DNA of 64,000 nucleotides from Streptomyces fructofermentans (GCF_014651055.1 NZ_BMWD01000004.1:154001-218000); one strand, 5' to 3'; counted from the stretch's first letter, positions 1 to 8,509 are shown. Numbers and translations: made by a program. Notes: a model not told the origin generated them from the sequence alone.

Positions 1-2
1 GC

Positions 3-722
3 ACCAGCACCGACCACTACGTGAAGCTGCTGTTCGGGGCGGCGGGCGTGACCTACCCGGAGCCCTTCGACATGGCGCGGATCCGGGAGGAGTTCCCGCG
101 CGAGCAGTGGCCCGTGACGCGTACGTACACGGTGCGCGCCTGGGACCCCGAAGCCCGCGAACTGACGCTGGACTTCGTGGTGCACGGCGACGAGGGCCTC
201 GCCGGCCCGTGGGCCAAGCGCGTCCAGCCGGGCGAGCTCGTCCGGTTCCTGGGCCCCGGCGGGGCGTACGCCCCCGACGCCGGGGCCGACTGGCACCTGC
301 TGGCGGGCGACGAGAGCGCGCTGCCCGCGATCGCCGCGGCGCTGGAGGCGATGCCCGCCGGTGCCGACGTGCGCGCGTTCGTCGAGGTCTCGGGCCCGGC
401 GGAGGAGCAGAAGATCGACTCCGAGGTGGACGTGGTCTGGCTGCACCGCGGTGACCGGCCGGTCGGCGAGGCGCTGGTCGCGGCCGTACGCGCGCTGGAG
501 TTCCCGGAGGGCCGGGTGCACGCGTTCGTGCACGGCGAGGCGGCCTTCGTGAAGGACCTGCGCCGGCTGCTGCGGGTCGAGCTCGGGATTCCGCGCGAGG
601 ACCTGTCGGTCTCGGGCTACTGGCGGCTCGGGCACAACGAGGACGGCTGGCAGGCCGCCAAGCCGGCGTGGAACGCACAGGTGGAGGCCGAGCAGGAGAC
701 CGTGTCACCCGCGGCCTCCTGA
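3..722 (+). CDS. Siderophore-interacting FAD/NAD(P)H flavoprotein, 5'-truncated
   Basis: This is the C-terminal 239 residues of a siderophore-interacting protein of the ViuB/SIP family, an FAD-dependent reductase that releases iron from ferric siderophores in the cytoplasm. The reading frame is open to the window edge; the first visible residues are TSTDHYVKLLF, so the true start lies upstream. The flavin-binding motif RTYTVRAW follows at about residue 40, then the NAD(P)H-binding half. The family-typical ending SVSGYWRLGHNEDGW comes just before the C-terminus. Full-length members are near 280 residues, so roughly 40 are missing. A hairpin follows the stop, so the gene ends its transcription unit. 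The family call is strong; the substrate siderophore cannot be told. Confidence 0.9.
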   Translation, partial: TSTDHYVKLLFGAAGVTYPEPFDMARIREEFPREQWPVTRTYTVRAWDPEARELTLDFVVHGDEGLAGPWAKRVQPGELVRFLGPGGAYAPDAGADWHLLAGDESALPAIAAALEAMPAGADVRAFVEVSGPAEEQKIDSEVDVVWLHRGDRPVGEALVAAVRALEFPEGRVHAFVHGEAAFVKDLRRLLRVELGIPREDLSVSGYWRLGHNEDGWQAAKPAWNAQVEAEQETVSPAAS

Positions 723-723
723 C

Positions 724-744
724 GTCCCGCTCCGGCGGCGGGAC
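724..744 (+). terminator. Hairpin after the siderophore-interacting protein
   Basis: GTCCCGC and GCGGGAC form a perfect 7-bp stem with a 7-nt loop, starting two bases after the stop codon. There is no U-run, as is usual for Streptomyces terminators. Confidence 0.55.
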
Positions 745-1138
745 GGGCCCCCTCCCCTCCTGACGCCCCGGCCGGGCGGGACGGGCCCCCGCGTCGCGAG
801 ACCGCCGACGCGGCCTGCGCCACAGGGCCCGGGAGGGGCCGATGCCACAAGTCCCTCCGGACGGCGGCCTGTTGACGCCACGCGCCCGGCGGACCGGCCG
901 GCCGAAGACGCCGCGACCGGGTCCGCGCCCACCGGCACCGAGGCGCGCCCGCGGCGCCAGGCCCCGGACGCAACGCGGGGACGCGGGTCGCGACCGTCGA
1001 CGCGAACCCCCGGCCTCCGCCGACGCGGCGACCGGGCGCCGCGACGACCCCGCCCCGACGTGGCGTGGTCACGCCCCGTGGGCCGCCGCCCCCCGAGGAC
1101 GCCGCTGCAATCACCCCTCGGAGGACGGCGCCCCGGCC
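745..1138. other. Intergenic stretch without a recognisable gene
   Basis: This very GC-rich gap lies between the convergent siderophore-interacting protein gene and ABC permease gene. Open frames exist here on both strands, but their translations are Arg/Pro/Gly-rich and resemble no protein I know. A second GC-rich block near 760-790 (GACGCCCC...GGGCGGGACGG) partly repeats the terminator just before it and may serve the opposing transcript. Confidence 0.5.
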
Positions 1139-1918
1139 TCAGACCGAGCGCTGGTACGACCGGAACGTGCGGATCGACAGCAGGACCGCGACCACCGCGA
1201 GGGCGGCCAGGGCCCCGGTCCGGGTCAGTACGACGAACCGGTCCGGGTCCTCGGACATCGCCGAACGGCCCGCCACCATCGCCCAGTCCAGCGGGTTGAG
1301 GTCGGCGACGTGCCGCATCCAGTCGGGCATCCGCGAAGGAGCCATGAAGGCCGAGGAGAGGAAGGTCAGCGGCAGCAGCAGGAAGGTGTTGATGCCGATG
1401 ATCGACTCCCGCTGCCGCACCAGCATTCCCAGGGCGTTGGAGAACGCCCCGAAGACCGTGCCGAGCAGCGAGGCCGCGACGACGAGCACCGCCACTCCCG
1501 CCGCCCCGCCCGGATACTCCGCCCCGCCCAGCCTGCCGAGCAGGACGATGAGCAGTGACTGGACGGCCGTGGTCAGCGCCTGCTGGACGACGTTGGCGTT
1601 CATCAGGGCGCCCCGGCCGACCGGTGTCGTCAGGAAGCGGTTCAGCGTGCCGCGCTCGATCTCCTCCAGAGTGCCCATGCCCGCCCACATGTTGGAGCTG
1701 AGCGCGCTCATCACGACGATGCCCGGCACGAGGTAGTCCAGATAGCTGCCCGTGCCGAAGCCGCCGAGTTCGACGACGTCCTTGAAGAGGTTGCCGAACA
1801 GGAACAGCCACACGGCGGGCTGGATCAGCATCATCACCACGTACGCGGGCTGCCGCAGTACGGCGGTCAGTTGACGCTGCGTCATGAACCAAGTCTGGGA
1901 CAGGGCTTCGGTGCTCAT
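1139..1918 (-). CDS. ABC-2 type transporter permease (DrrB-like)
   Basis: This 259-residue membrane protein is the permease half of an ABC-2 exporter of the DrrB/daunorubicin-resistance type. After a short polar N-terminus (MSTEALSQTWFMTQRQL) there are about six hydrophobic segments. The ABC-2 signature region (GTLEEIERGTLNRFLTTPVGRGAL, then LLLPLTFLSSAFMAP) sits in the second half. The ATG overlaps the TGA of the upstream ATPase gene by four bases (ATGA), which fixes the start and indicates translational coupling. A much longer upstream extension of this frame is not coding. It should form an exporter with the neighbouring ATPase; the substrate (antibiotic, lipid or drug) is unknown. Confidence 0.9.
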   Translation of the reverse strand: MSTEALSQTWFMTQRQLTAVLRQPAYVVMMLIQPAVWLFLFGNLFKDVVELGGFGTGSYLDYLVPGIVVMSALSSNMWAGMGTLEEIERGTLNRFLTTPVGRGALMNANVVQQALTTAVQSLLIVLLGRLGGAEYPGGAAGVAVLVVAASLLGTVFGAFSNALGMLVRQRESIIGINTFLLLPLTFLSSAFMAPSRMPDWMRHVADLNPLDWAMVAGRSAMSEDPDRFVVLTRTGALAALAVVAVLLSIRTFRSYQRSV

Positions 1919-2943
1919 CGGGCGCCTCCGGCGAGGGTGAGGCCCGCGGTGCCGTCGGTGGCGGCGGCCTCGGCCTCCGCCTCGGCGTAGCGGCGGCCCA
2001 CGTACCGCAGGTAGACGTCGTCGAGCGACGGGCGGGCCACGGTGGCGGACGCGACTCCGGCCCCGGCCCGTTCCAGAGCGGCGAGCAGGGCGGGCACGGC
2101 CGCCGCCCCGTCCTCGGCGCGGACGCTGACGCGACGGCCGTCGAAGAACGCCTCGTACACCCCGGGCAGTGCGGTGAGCGCGCCCGAGAGCAGCGTGCGG
2201 CCCGCCTCGCCGACCGGTTCGCGCAGTTCCATGTGGACGGCGTCGCCGCGGAGTTCGCCCTTCAGGGCGTGCGGTGTGCCCTGGACGACGACGCGGCCCC
2301 GGTCGACGACGGCGATGTGGGCGGCGAGGCGGTCGGCCTCCTCCAGATGGTGCGTGGTGAGCAGGACGGTCAGACCCTCCTCTCCCGCGAGGCGGGCGAT
2401 CTCGTCCCACATGGCCGCGCGGGCCTCGGGGTCGAGGCCGGTGGTCGGCTCGTCGAGGAAGAGGACCTCGGGCCGGTGGACCAGGCCGAGCGCGACGTCG
2501 AGGCGGCGCAGCATGCCCCCGGAGTAGCCCCTGACCTGGCGGTCCGCGGCGTCCGTGAGCCGGAAGCGGTCCAGCAGCGCGTCCACCCGTTCACGCAGCG
2601 GTGCGCCCCGCAGGCCGTGCAGCCTGGCCTGCAGCCGGAGGTTCTCGCGGCCGGTGGCCACCGGATCGGCGCCGGACTTCTGGGCCACCACTCCGATCGC
2701 CCGGCGGACCCGGTCGGGATGGTCCAGCACGTCGTGGCCGGCGACGGTGGCGGTGCCCGAGTCTGGACGGGCGAGGGTGGTGAGGATCTTGACGGTGGTG
2801 GACTTGCCGGCGCCGTTCGGGCCGAGGAGTCCGAAGACGGTGCCCGACTCGACGGTGAGGTCCATGCCGCGGAGGGCGGTCACCCCGCCCGGGTAGGTCT
2901 TGGTCAGGTCTCGCGCCTGCACTGCGGGCGCACGGTTGCTCAT
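1915..2943 (-). CDS. ABC transporter ATP-binding protein (DrrA-like)
   Basis: This 342-residue cytoplasmic ATPase powers the adjacent ABC-2 permease. It has Walker A GPNGAGKST at about residue 45, the Q-loop VVAQKSG, the signature YSGGMLRRLD, Walker B VLFLDEPTTGLD and the H-loop TTHHLEEADR. The C-terminal 100 residues match the DrrA accessory domain and end in the family-typical PSLDDVYLRYVGRRY. I start it at the ATG at 2943 (MSNRAPAV) because AGGAGAG lies about ten bases upstream; the frame stays open 48 codons further, but that stretch is not protein-like. It overlaps the permease by ATGA. A PadR regulator on the same strand just upstream probably controls the pair. Confidence 0.92.
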   Translation of the reverse strand: MSNRAPAVQARDLTKTYPGGVTALRGMDLTVESGTVFGLLGPNGAGKSTTVKILTTLARPDSGTATVAGHDVLDHPDRVRRAIGVVAQKSGADPVATGRENLRLQARLHGLRGAPLRERVDALLDRFRLTDAADRQVRGYSGGMLRRLDVALGLVHRPEVLFLDEPTTGLDPEARAAMWDEIARLAGEEGLTVLLTTHHLEEADRLAAHIAVVDRGRVVVQGTPHALKGELRGDAVHMELREPVGEAGRTLLSGALTALPGVYEAFFDGRRVSVRAEDGAAAVPALLAALERAGAGVASATVARPSLDDVYLRYVGRRYAEAEAEAAATDGTAGLTLAGGAR

Positions 2944-3118
2944 GACGACTGCTCTCCTGGGTCGGCTGATGGGAGCCGTTCCGGGTGAAGAGCGCCGGGC
3001 TATCCTGGGTGTGCCGCACCTCGATCGCCTGGCCTGCCTCACCGCGGAGTCGGCTCGGGGTTCGAGACCCCGGCCGGGCTGCTGCAACAGCTCTGCCGGG
3101 GTCCGTCTCGCATCTGGG

Positions 3119-3766
3119 TCACTTCTCGGGGTTGCGGGCCTCCAAGTCCTTCACGTCCTGCGGCACTTCCCCGGTCTCGTGGAACCGCCGCCACTGCTCG
3201 ACACCGTCGAGCGCGCCCGACTCCAGCTCCCGCAGGAACCCGCGGAGCCACTCGGCCTGCGCCTCGGCCATGTGGAGCTGGTACTCGCTCTCGACGAGGA
3301 AGATCCGCGGCAGGGTCTCGTACAGCTTCGCCAGGCCGCCGCGCGCGCTCGCCGCCTGCACCTCCAGCGTCTTCAGCCGCTCGGCGAGCAGACGCGCGAC
3401 CTCGTCGGGGTGGACCGCCCCCATGAGGGACAGCGCGGCCTCGAAGATCGGGAACTCCCGCGCCGGGACGGCGAGCAGGTCCGACAGCCACTCCGTCGCC
3501 TCCTCGCGTCCCGCGTCCGTGATGCCGTAGAGCGTGCGCTCGGGGCGGTTGCCCTGCCGCTGCACCTCGGCGACCTCGACGAACCCGTACTTCTCCAGGT
3601 TCTGCACCACGGTGTAGAGCGAGCCGTAGTTGATCTTCAGGCTGGTGTCCTTGCCCCGGCTGCGCAGGGTCTGGGCGATCTCGTACGGGTGCATCGGACG
3701 CTCGGTGAGCAGCACCATGACGGCCAGGGCCAGCGGGTTGCCGAGCTTGCGGCGCTTGGTCGCCAC
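3119..3766 (-). CDS. PadR-family transcriptional regulator
   Basis: This 215-residue protein has an N-terminal PadR winged helix (LGNPLALAVMVLLTERPMHPYEIAQTLRSRG, then the wing around KINYGSLYTVVQNLEKYGFVE). A C-terminal helical VirR/PadR dimerisation domain follows, in the longer PadR subfamily style. The GTG at 3766 (VATKRRKLGNP) is chosen because GAGGTGAG lies seven bases upstream; codons further upstream have no family resemblance. It lies directly upstream of and in the same direction as the ABC exporter genes, and PadR proteins often repress such exporters. A perfect ATACA-N5-TGTAT dyad 63 bases before its start is a candidate self-operator. The effector is unknown. Confidence 0.88.
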   Translation of the reverse strand: MATKRRKLGNPLALAVMVLLTERPMHPYEIAQTLRSRGKDTSLKINYGSLYTVVQNLEKYGFVEVAEVQRQGNRPERTLYGITDAGREEATEWLSDLLAVPAREFPIFEAALSLMGAVHPDEVARLLAERLKTLEVQAASARGGLAKLYETLPRIFLVESEYQLHMAEAQAEWLRGFLRELESGALDGVEQWRRFHETGEVPQDVKDLEARNPEK

Positions 3767-3828
3767 GGATCTCACCTCGTCTCCGAATATACGTGGCAGA
3801 ACATATCGCGAGTCCGGAGCACTGCGCA

Positions 3829-3843
3829 ATACACACGATGTAT
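3829..3843. promoter_or_regulatory. ATACA-N5-TGTAT dyad, candidate PadR operator
   Basis: This perfect 15-bp inverted repeat sits in an unusually AT-rich patch upstream of the padR-like gene. An octamer TATCGCGA occurs at 3804-3811 and again at 3841-3848, flanking it. The size and position fit an autoregulatory PadR site, but binding is inferred. Confidence 0.45.
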
Positions 3844-3930
3844 CGCGATCGGCGCGGCGGCGCAAGGCCGTGAGGACTTCGGCCCGACGCGGACACGAAC
3901 GCGTCACGCGGGCGAAACAGGCCCTCCCTA

Positions 3931-3952
3931 ATTTCTGTCACCCGACAGGAAT
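3931..3952. promoter_or_regulatory. Operator shared with the carboxylase operon, copy 1
   Basis: ATTTCTGTC-N4-GACAGGAAT, with nine-base arms and one mismatch, lies 50 bases before the permease start. The same palindrome, perfect, occurs at 12962-12983 before the DUF1989/carboxylase operon, and the preceding bases also match (CCTCCCTA here, CCTCCTA there). The likely binder is the TetR protein encoded at 12238-12861. Confidence 0.7.
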
Positions 3953-4002
3953 CCGCTGTCGCCTCCAGGATCCCGCCCCCTGCGCCGAAGGCAGGTGCCG
4001 CC

Positions 4003-5571
4003 GTGGCCACAACCGCCCCCTCCGACGTACGCCCCGAACCACCCGGGCCGACCGCCGACAGCTCCCTGGTGGAGTTCGGCTACCGGCAGGAGCTGCACCG
4101 CAGCCTCGGCCGGTACGCCTCGTTCGCCGCCGGCTTCTCCTTCATCTCCGTACTGACGACCGTCTTCCAGTTCTTCGCCTTCGGGTACGCGTTCGGCGGC
4201 CCCGCCTTCTTCTGGGCCTGGCCCGTCGTACTCGTCGGCCAGTTGCTGGTCGCCGCGTGCTTCGCCGAACTGGCCGCGCGCTACCCGATCTCGGGCGCCG
4301 TCTACCAGTGGTCCTCACGGCTCTCCACCCCCGCCTTCGGCTGGTTCGCCGGATGGATCATGGTCATCGGGCAGATCGTGGTGGTCGCCGCCGCGGCGCT
4401 CGCGCTCCAGGTCGTGATGCCGGCGATCTGGTCCGGCTTCCAACTGATCGGCGGCGACCCGGCCCCGACCTCGGCGAGCGGCGCGGCCAACGCCGCCCTC
4501 CTCGGCGTGGTCCTGCTGGCCCTGACGACCTTCGTGAACATGATCGACAACCGGGTGATGTCCCTCGTCAACCGCATCGGAGTGACCGCCGAGATCATCG
4601 GCGCCGTCCTGATCGCGGTTCTCCTGTTCACCCACTCCGAACGCTCCCCCGGCATCACGTTCCACACCGGTACGGCCGCCCAGTCGGGCCTGGTCGGGGC
4701 ACTGCTGGTGGGTTCGTTCACGGCCGCGTACGTGATGATCGGCTTCGACAGCGCGGGCGAGATGAGCGAGGAGACGCACCGTCCGAGGCGCACCGCGCCC
4801 CGTACGATCCTCACCGCGCTCGGCGCGGCGGGCCTGCTCGGCGGACTGATCGTCCTCGGCGGCCTGCTGGCCGCGCCCAGCCTGACCGACGGCCGCCTCG
4901 GCTCCGAAGGGCTGAGCTACGTCCTGACCAGCAGCCTCGGTGACGGTGTGGGCAGGGCCCTGCTCGTCGACGTGGTGATCGCCATCGCCGTGGCGACCCT
5001 CGCGATCCAGACCTCCGCCTGCCGGATGCTGTTCTCCATGGCCCGCGACGGGCAGCTGCCCTTCGCCCGCCGGCTCGCCGCGGTCGACCGGCGCACCGGG
5101 ATGCCCGGCGCCCCCGCCCTGGTCGTGGGTGTCCTCGCGGCGGCCCTGCTGCTGCTCAACTTCGCCTCGCCGGAAGCCTTCCTGGCCATCGGCACCACCT
5201 GCATCGTGATGCTCTACCTCGCCTACGCGATGGTGACCGGGCCCCTGCTGTGGCAGCGCCTGCGCGGCGGCTTCACCGTCGAGGGCGCGGACGAGACGGG
5301 CCGCCCGCTCTTCTCCCTGGGCCGCTGGGGAGTCCCCGTCAACGCGCTCGCCCTGCTGTACGGGCTGTTCATGACGGTCAACCTGGCCTGGCCGCGGGCC
5401 GAGGTGTACGACCCCGCCGGCGGGCACTGGTACTTCCAGTGGTTCACCGTGCTGTTCCTGCTGGCCACCGTGGGGCTCGGCGCGCTGTGGCGGGCCACGA
5501 GGACACAACGGGGGCGCCCGGCCCCGAGGGAGGCCGCCGCCGCGGAGCCCGTCCGGGAACCGACCCGGTAG
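4003..5571 (+). CDS. APC-superfamily permease, probable guanidine/urea-pathway importer
   Basis: This 522-residue protein has about 12-14 hydrophobic segments and the shape of the amino acid-polyamine-organocation superfamily. It begins with a polar stretch and SLVEFGYRQELHRSLGRYASFAAGFSF, typical of the GABA/choline-type permeases that accompany urea-carboxylase gene clusters. The first helices contain FAELAARYPISGAVYQW, a conserved APC motif, and a later conserved block is SACRMLFSMARDGQLPF. It starts at GTG 4003. It stands alone between a regulator and an RNA-modification gene. The near-identical operator before it and before the carboxylase operon ties its expression to that pathway. The substrate (guanidine, urea or another amine) is inferred from this link only. 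Confidence 0.8.
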   Translation: MATTAPSDVRPEPPGPTADSSLVEFGYRQELHRSLGRYASFAAGFSFISVLTTVFQFFAFGYAFGGPAFFWAWPVVLVGQLLVAACFAELAARYPISGAVYQWSSRLSTPAFGWFAGWIMVIGQIVVVAAAALALQVVMPAIWSGFQLIGGDPAPTSASGAANAALLGVVLLALTTFVNMIDNRVMSLVNRIGVTAEIIGAVLIAVLLFTHSERSPGITFHTGTAAQSGLVGALLVGSFTAAYVMIGFDSAGEMSEETHRPRRTAPRTILTALGAAGLLGGLIVLGGLLAAPSLTDGRLGSEGLSYVLTSSLGDGVGRALLVDVVIAIAVATLAIQTSACRMLFSMARDGQLPFARRLAAVDRRTGMPGAPALVVGVLAAALLLLNFASPEAFLAIGTTCIVMLYLAYAMVTGPLLWQRLRGGFTVEGADETGRPLFSLGRWGVPVNALALLYGLFMTVNLAWPRAEVYDPAGGHWYFQWFTVLFLLATVGLGALWRATRTQRGRPAPREAAAAEPVREPTR

Positions 5572-5705
5572 CGTCCGGCGCCCGCCGGGTGGGTGGCATG
5601 CCGGTCACGCAGCCCTGGCGCACGGGCCGGCGATCGGAGCCGGAGCACGCCTCGGACGCCGTCGCCCACCGGAGTCGGGCACGGCCGAACCCGGCGACGG
5701 ACCCG

Positions 5706-5738
5706 AACGGCCCCCGGAGGGAAGCCCCGGGGGCCGTT
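5706..5738 (+). terminator. Strong hairpin terminator after the permease
   Basis: AACGGCCCCCGG and CCGGGGGCCGTT form a perfect 12-bp stem with a 9-nt loop, 135 bases past the permease stop. Confidence 0.75.
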
Positions 5739-5771
5739 CTCGTGAGCGGCGTGACGGATCGTAGCGCGTGT

Positions 5772-5791
5772 TTGTGCAACTAGGTGCACAA
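5772..5791. promoter_or_regulatory. Orphan operator-like palindrome TTGTGCA-N6-TGCACAA
   Basis: Perfect seven-base arms lie in the 500-base gap between the permease terminator and the pseudouridine synthase. The sequence is AT-rich against its surroundings and resembles sites of GntR- or MarR-type regulators, but no such gene is adjacent and no start codon is near. The target is unknown. Confidence 0.4.
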
Positions 5792-6063
5792 GCCCCGGGC
5801 CGGTGCCGTGGGCGTGCGGCCCCCGGCGCTGCCGCCCGGGCTTCCCAGTGGCTGTTCGCGCCTGGCCGAAGGGGCACTGGGGGCGGTCGCACGCCGGTCC
5901 CACCGGGTCGCGGGGGCACGTGGTGGCGGAGGCACGTGGTCGCGGGGGTGGCGGGGGCACGTGGTCGCGGGGTGCGAGCCGGTCCCGGACGACCGGGCCC
6001 GGACGACCGTGCCCGCGGCCCATGCCCGGGGCCGCGCTCGGGGCCAGTCCGCCGGGGGCCTGC

Positions 6064-6069
6064 GTACTC
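6064..6069 (+). promoter_or_regulatory. Probable -10 box (TACTCT) of a leaderless transcript
   Basis: TACTCT ends eight bases before the GTG of the pseudouridine synthase gene and no ribosome-binding site lies between them. This spacing is typical of leaderless Streptomyces promoters. I see no convincing -35 box. Confidence 0.45.
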
Positions 6070-6077
6070 TTGGCCGG

Positions 6078-7034
6078 GTGAGACGCAGAACCCGGATTCC
6101 GCCCTCCCCCCTGCCGCAGCGCGAAGGGGTGGACCCGATGCGGGTGCGACTGCCGGTCGAGGGCCCCTGGGCCACCGTGCGGGAGCACCTGGTCGGACGG
6201 CTCTCGGCGGGCGCGGGGGTCGTCGACGCGATGCTCGGCTCGGGGCTGATCGTCGGCGCGGACGGCCGTCCGGTCACTCCCGACGACGCGTACGTGCCGG
6301 GGATGTTCGTCTGGTTCCACCGGGAGCTGCCCGACGAGGTGACGGTGCCGTTCCCCCTGGAGGTAGTCCACCGCGACGAGCACATCGTCGTCGCCGACAA
6401 GCCCCACTTCCTCGCCACGACGCCGCGCGGCAGCCATGTCACGCAGACCGCGCTGGCACGGCTGCGGCGGGAGCTCGGCATCCCGGCCCTCGGCGCGGCG
6501 CACCGGCTGGACCGGCTCACCGCCGGACTCGTGCTGTTCACGGTCAGGCCCGAGGAGCGGGGCGCCTACCAGTCGCTGTTCCGCGACCGGCTCGTCCGCA
6601 AGGAGTACGAGGCGGTGGCCCCGTACCGCGAGGGGCTGGAACTGCCGCGCACCGTCCGGAGCCGGATCGTGAAGGAGCGGGGCGTGCTCGCCGCCCGCGA
6701 GGTGCCGGGCGAACCGAACGCCGTCAGCCGCGTCGAGTCGGCCGGCCACCGCGACGGCCTGGCGCGCTACCGCCTGCACCCGACCACCGGTCAGACACAT
6801 CAACTGCGGGTGCACATGAGCGCGTTGGGCGTACCGATCCTGGGCGATCCGCTGTACCCGGTGGTGACCGGCCCCGTGCCGGCCGGCGACTTCCGGCGTC
6901 CGCTCCAACTACTGGCGCGGGTGCTGGAGTTCACCGATCCGGTCACGGGACGGGAGCACTCGTTCCGCAGCGGGCGGACCCTCGGGGCCTGGTCCGCGTA
7001 CGACGACTGGGCCGCCGGCCCGGCGCCTCAGTAG
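6078..7034 (+). CDS. RluA-family pseudouridine synthase
   Basis: This 318-residue enzyme isomerises uridine to pseudouridine in structured RNA (rRNA or tRNA). The catalytic motif is GAAHRLDRLTAGLVLF at about residue 140, with the Asp in HRLDR. A second conserved block is LHPTTGQTHQLRVHMSALGVPILGDPLYP near residue 235, the usual RluA C-terminal signature. The start is placed at GTG 6078 because a -10-like TACTCT sits eight bases before it, which suggests a leaderless message; MRVRLPVE further in is an alternative start. The stop overlaps the convergent P450 gene by seven bases. Its exact RNA target cannot be predicted. Confidence 0.88.
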   Translation: MRRRTRIPPSPLPQREGVDPMRVRLPVEGPWATVREHLVGRLSAGAGVVDAMLGSGLIVGADGRPVTPDDAYVPGMFVWFHRELPDEVTVPFPLEVVHRDEHIVVADKPHFLATTPRGSHVTQTALARLRRELGIPALGAAHRLDRLTAGLVLFTVRPEERGAYQSLFRDRLVRKEYEAVAPYREGLELPRTVRSRIVKERGVLAAREVPGEPNAVSRVESAGHRDGLARYRLHPTTGQTHQLRVHMSALGVPILGDPLYPVVTGPVPAGDFRRPLQLLARVLEFTDPVTGREHSFRSGRTLGAWSAYDDWAAGPAPQ

Positions 7035-8509
7035 CCGCGCCACCAGCGCAGGAACCGCTGCCAGGCGCCCAGCGGGCGCCCGGAGTCCGGGGCGGGCGCG
7101 GGGGGCAGCGCCTCCGGGCGGGGCTCCACGGGCCGCGGGGCCGGGGAGGGCTTCAGGCGCGCCGAGGAGACCTCCCAGTCGGGCCTCGGTCGCGGCACCT
7201 CGCTCACCCCGGGACGCTCCATGACGTCCTGCGGCGAGGCCGGGTCGAACTCCACGGGCAGTTCCACCAGATGCCGCGACGAGATCGACGCGGTCCAGCG
7301 CAACGAGTGCTCCTCCACGGCGAGCTGCACGTCCGGCAGCCGCTTGAGCAGCGCGTCGACGCCCACGTCGGCGATGGCACGGCCGATGTCCTGACCGGGG
7401 CACTCGTGCGGGCCGCCGCCGAAGGCGAGGTGCGAGCGGTTGCCCCGCATGTTCGCCTTCAGGTCCGGACGGACCAGGGGGTCGACGTTGCCCGGCGCGA
7501 TCCCGAGCAGCAGTCCGTCGCCCTTGCGGATGCGCCGGCCGCCCAACTCCGTGTCCTGCTTGGCGAAGTACCCGAGGACCGTGCTGAACGGCGGCTCGTC
7601 CCACAGGGACTGCTCGACCGCCTGGGGCACGGTCATCTGACCGCCGTTGAGCTGGGCGCGGAAGCCGGGGTCGGTGAGCACGACCCTGAGCACGTTGGCG
7701 AGCAGGTTCGCCGTCGCCTCGTACGCGGCGAGCAGCACCAGCCGCAGGTGCTGGCCGACCTCCTCGTCGCTGAGCCCCGCCGGATGGTTGATCAGGTGGC
7801 TGGTGAAGTCCTCGGCGGGCTCGGCGCGGCGGCGGACGGTCAGCCGCATCAGTACGTTCATGACGTACTCGTTGCTGGCGATCGCGGTCTCGGTGCCCTT
7901 GAGCAGGTCGCGCGTCTTGTGCACCATGCGGTCGTCGTACTCCTCGGGCATGCCGAGGATCTCGCACAGCACCGCCATCGGCAGGTGCTCGGCGAACTGG
8001 CTCACCAGATCGGCCGTGCCCCGCTCGCAGAACTTGTTGACCAGGTACTGGGTCCAGCTGTTGATGTAGCGGCGCAGCGTACGGGAGTTGATGGTCGACA
8101 TGGCACCCATGACCGCGCCGCGCAGCCGCTGGTGCTCGTCGCCCTCGGCGTGGGAGCAGATCGGCTGCCAGGCGATGTGCGGCATCAGCGGGTGGTCCGG
8201 CCCCGCCGTGCCGTCCAGCACGGCGGTCCAGATGCGGCTGTCCCGGGTGTAGAGCGAGGGACTGCTGACCATGTGCAGGTTCTCACCGTGCCCGAGGACC
8301 ATCCAGAACGGGACGTCGTTGTGGAGCAGCACGGGCGCCACGGCTCCGTGCTCGGCGCGCAGTTTCTCGTACAGGCCGGCCAGGTCCTGCGCCTCCGGTC
8401 CGTACAGGCGGCGCAGTCCGCCGGGCCCCGTACCGTGGGCGGGGCAACTCGGCGGCGGCTCGGACAGGAGGTCGTCCGTTCCGGTCGGGGAGTGGGGTTC
8501 AGGCGTCAC
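7028..8509 (-). CDS. cvnE: Conservon cytochrome P450, CYP157-like, without the ExxR motif
   Basis: This 493-residue P450 is the last gene of the conservon. The haem ligand loop FGGGPHECPGQD (Cys370) is intact, and the I-helix region LLAAYEATANLL is present. Where nearly all P450s have the K-helix ExxR, this one reads EQSLW (residues 299-303), the hallmark of the CYP157 family of Streptomyces. The C-terminal 90 residues are Pro-rich and end in WQRFLRWWRGY, beyond the normal P450 fold. It starts at GTG 8509 and is separated from cvnD by about 200 bases of short repeats. CYP157 proteins are encoded in conservons across the genus, but their substrates are unknown. Confidence 0.92.
   Translation of the reverse strand: MTPEPHSPTGTDDLLSEPPPSCPAHGTGPGGLRRLYGPEAQDLAGLYEKLRAEHGAVAPVLLHNDVPFWMVLGHGENLHMVSSPSLYTRDSRIWTAVLDGTAGPDHPLMPHIAWQPICSHAEGDEHQRLRGAVMGAMSTINSRTLRRYINSWTQYLVNKFCERGTADLVSQFAEHLPMAVLCEILGMPEEYDDRMVHKTRDLLKGTETAIASNEYVMNVLMRLTVRRRAEPAEDFTSHLINHPAGLSDEEVGQHLRLVLLAAYEATANLLANVLRVVLTDPGFRAQLNGGQMTVPQAVEQSLWDEPPFSTVLGYFAKQDTELGGRRIRKGDGLLLGIAPGNVDPLVRPDLKANMRGNRSHLAFGGGPHECPGQDIGRAIADVGVDALLKRLPDVQLAVEEHSLRWTASISSRHLVELPVEFDPASPQDVMERPGVSEVPRPRPDWEVSSARLKPSPAPRPVEPRPEALPPAPAPDSGRPLGAWQRFLRWWRGY

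Noticed and set aside
705..1892. Large minus-strand frames overlapping the ABC permease
   Set aside because: Different frame from the permease, which has membrane helices and an ATGA junction; the alternatives are Arg/Gly-rich.
7028..8509. P450 as an inactive pseudogene because ExxR is missing
   Set aside because: The frame, haem-cysteine loop and I-helix are intact and EQSLW is the established CYP157 signature, so this is a normal family member.
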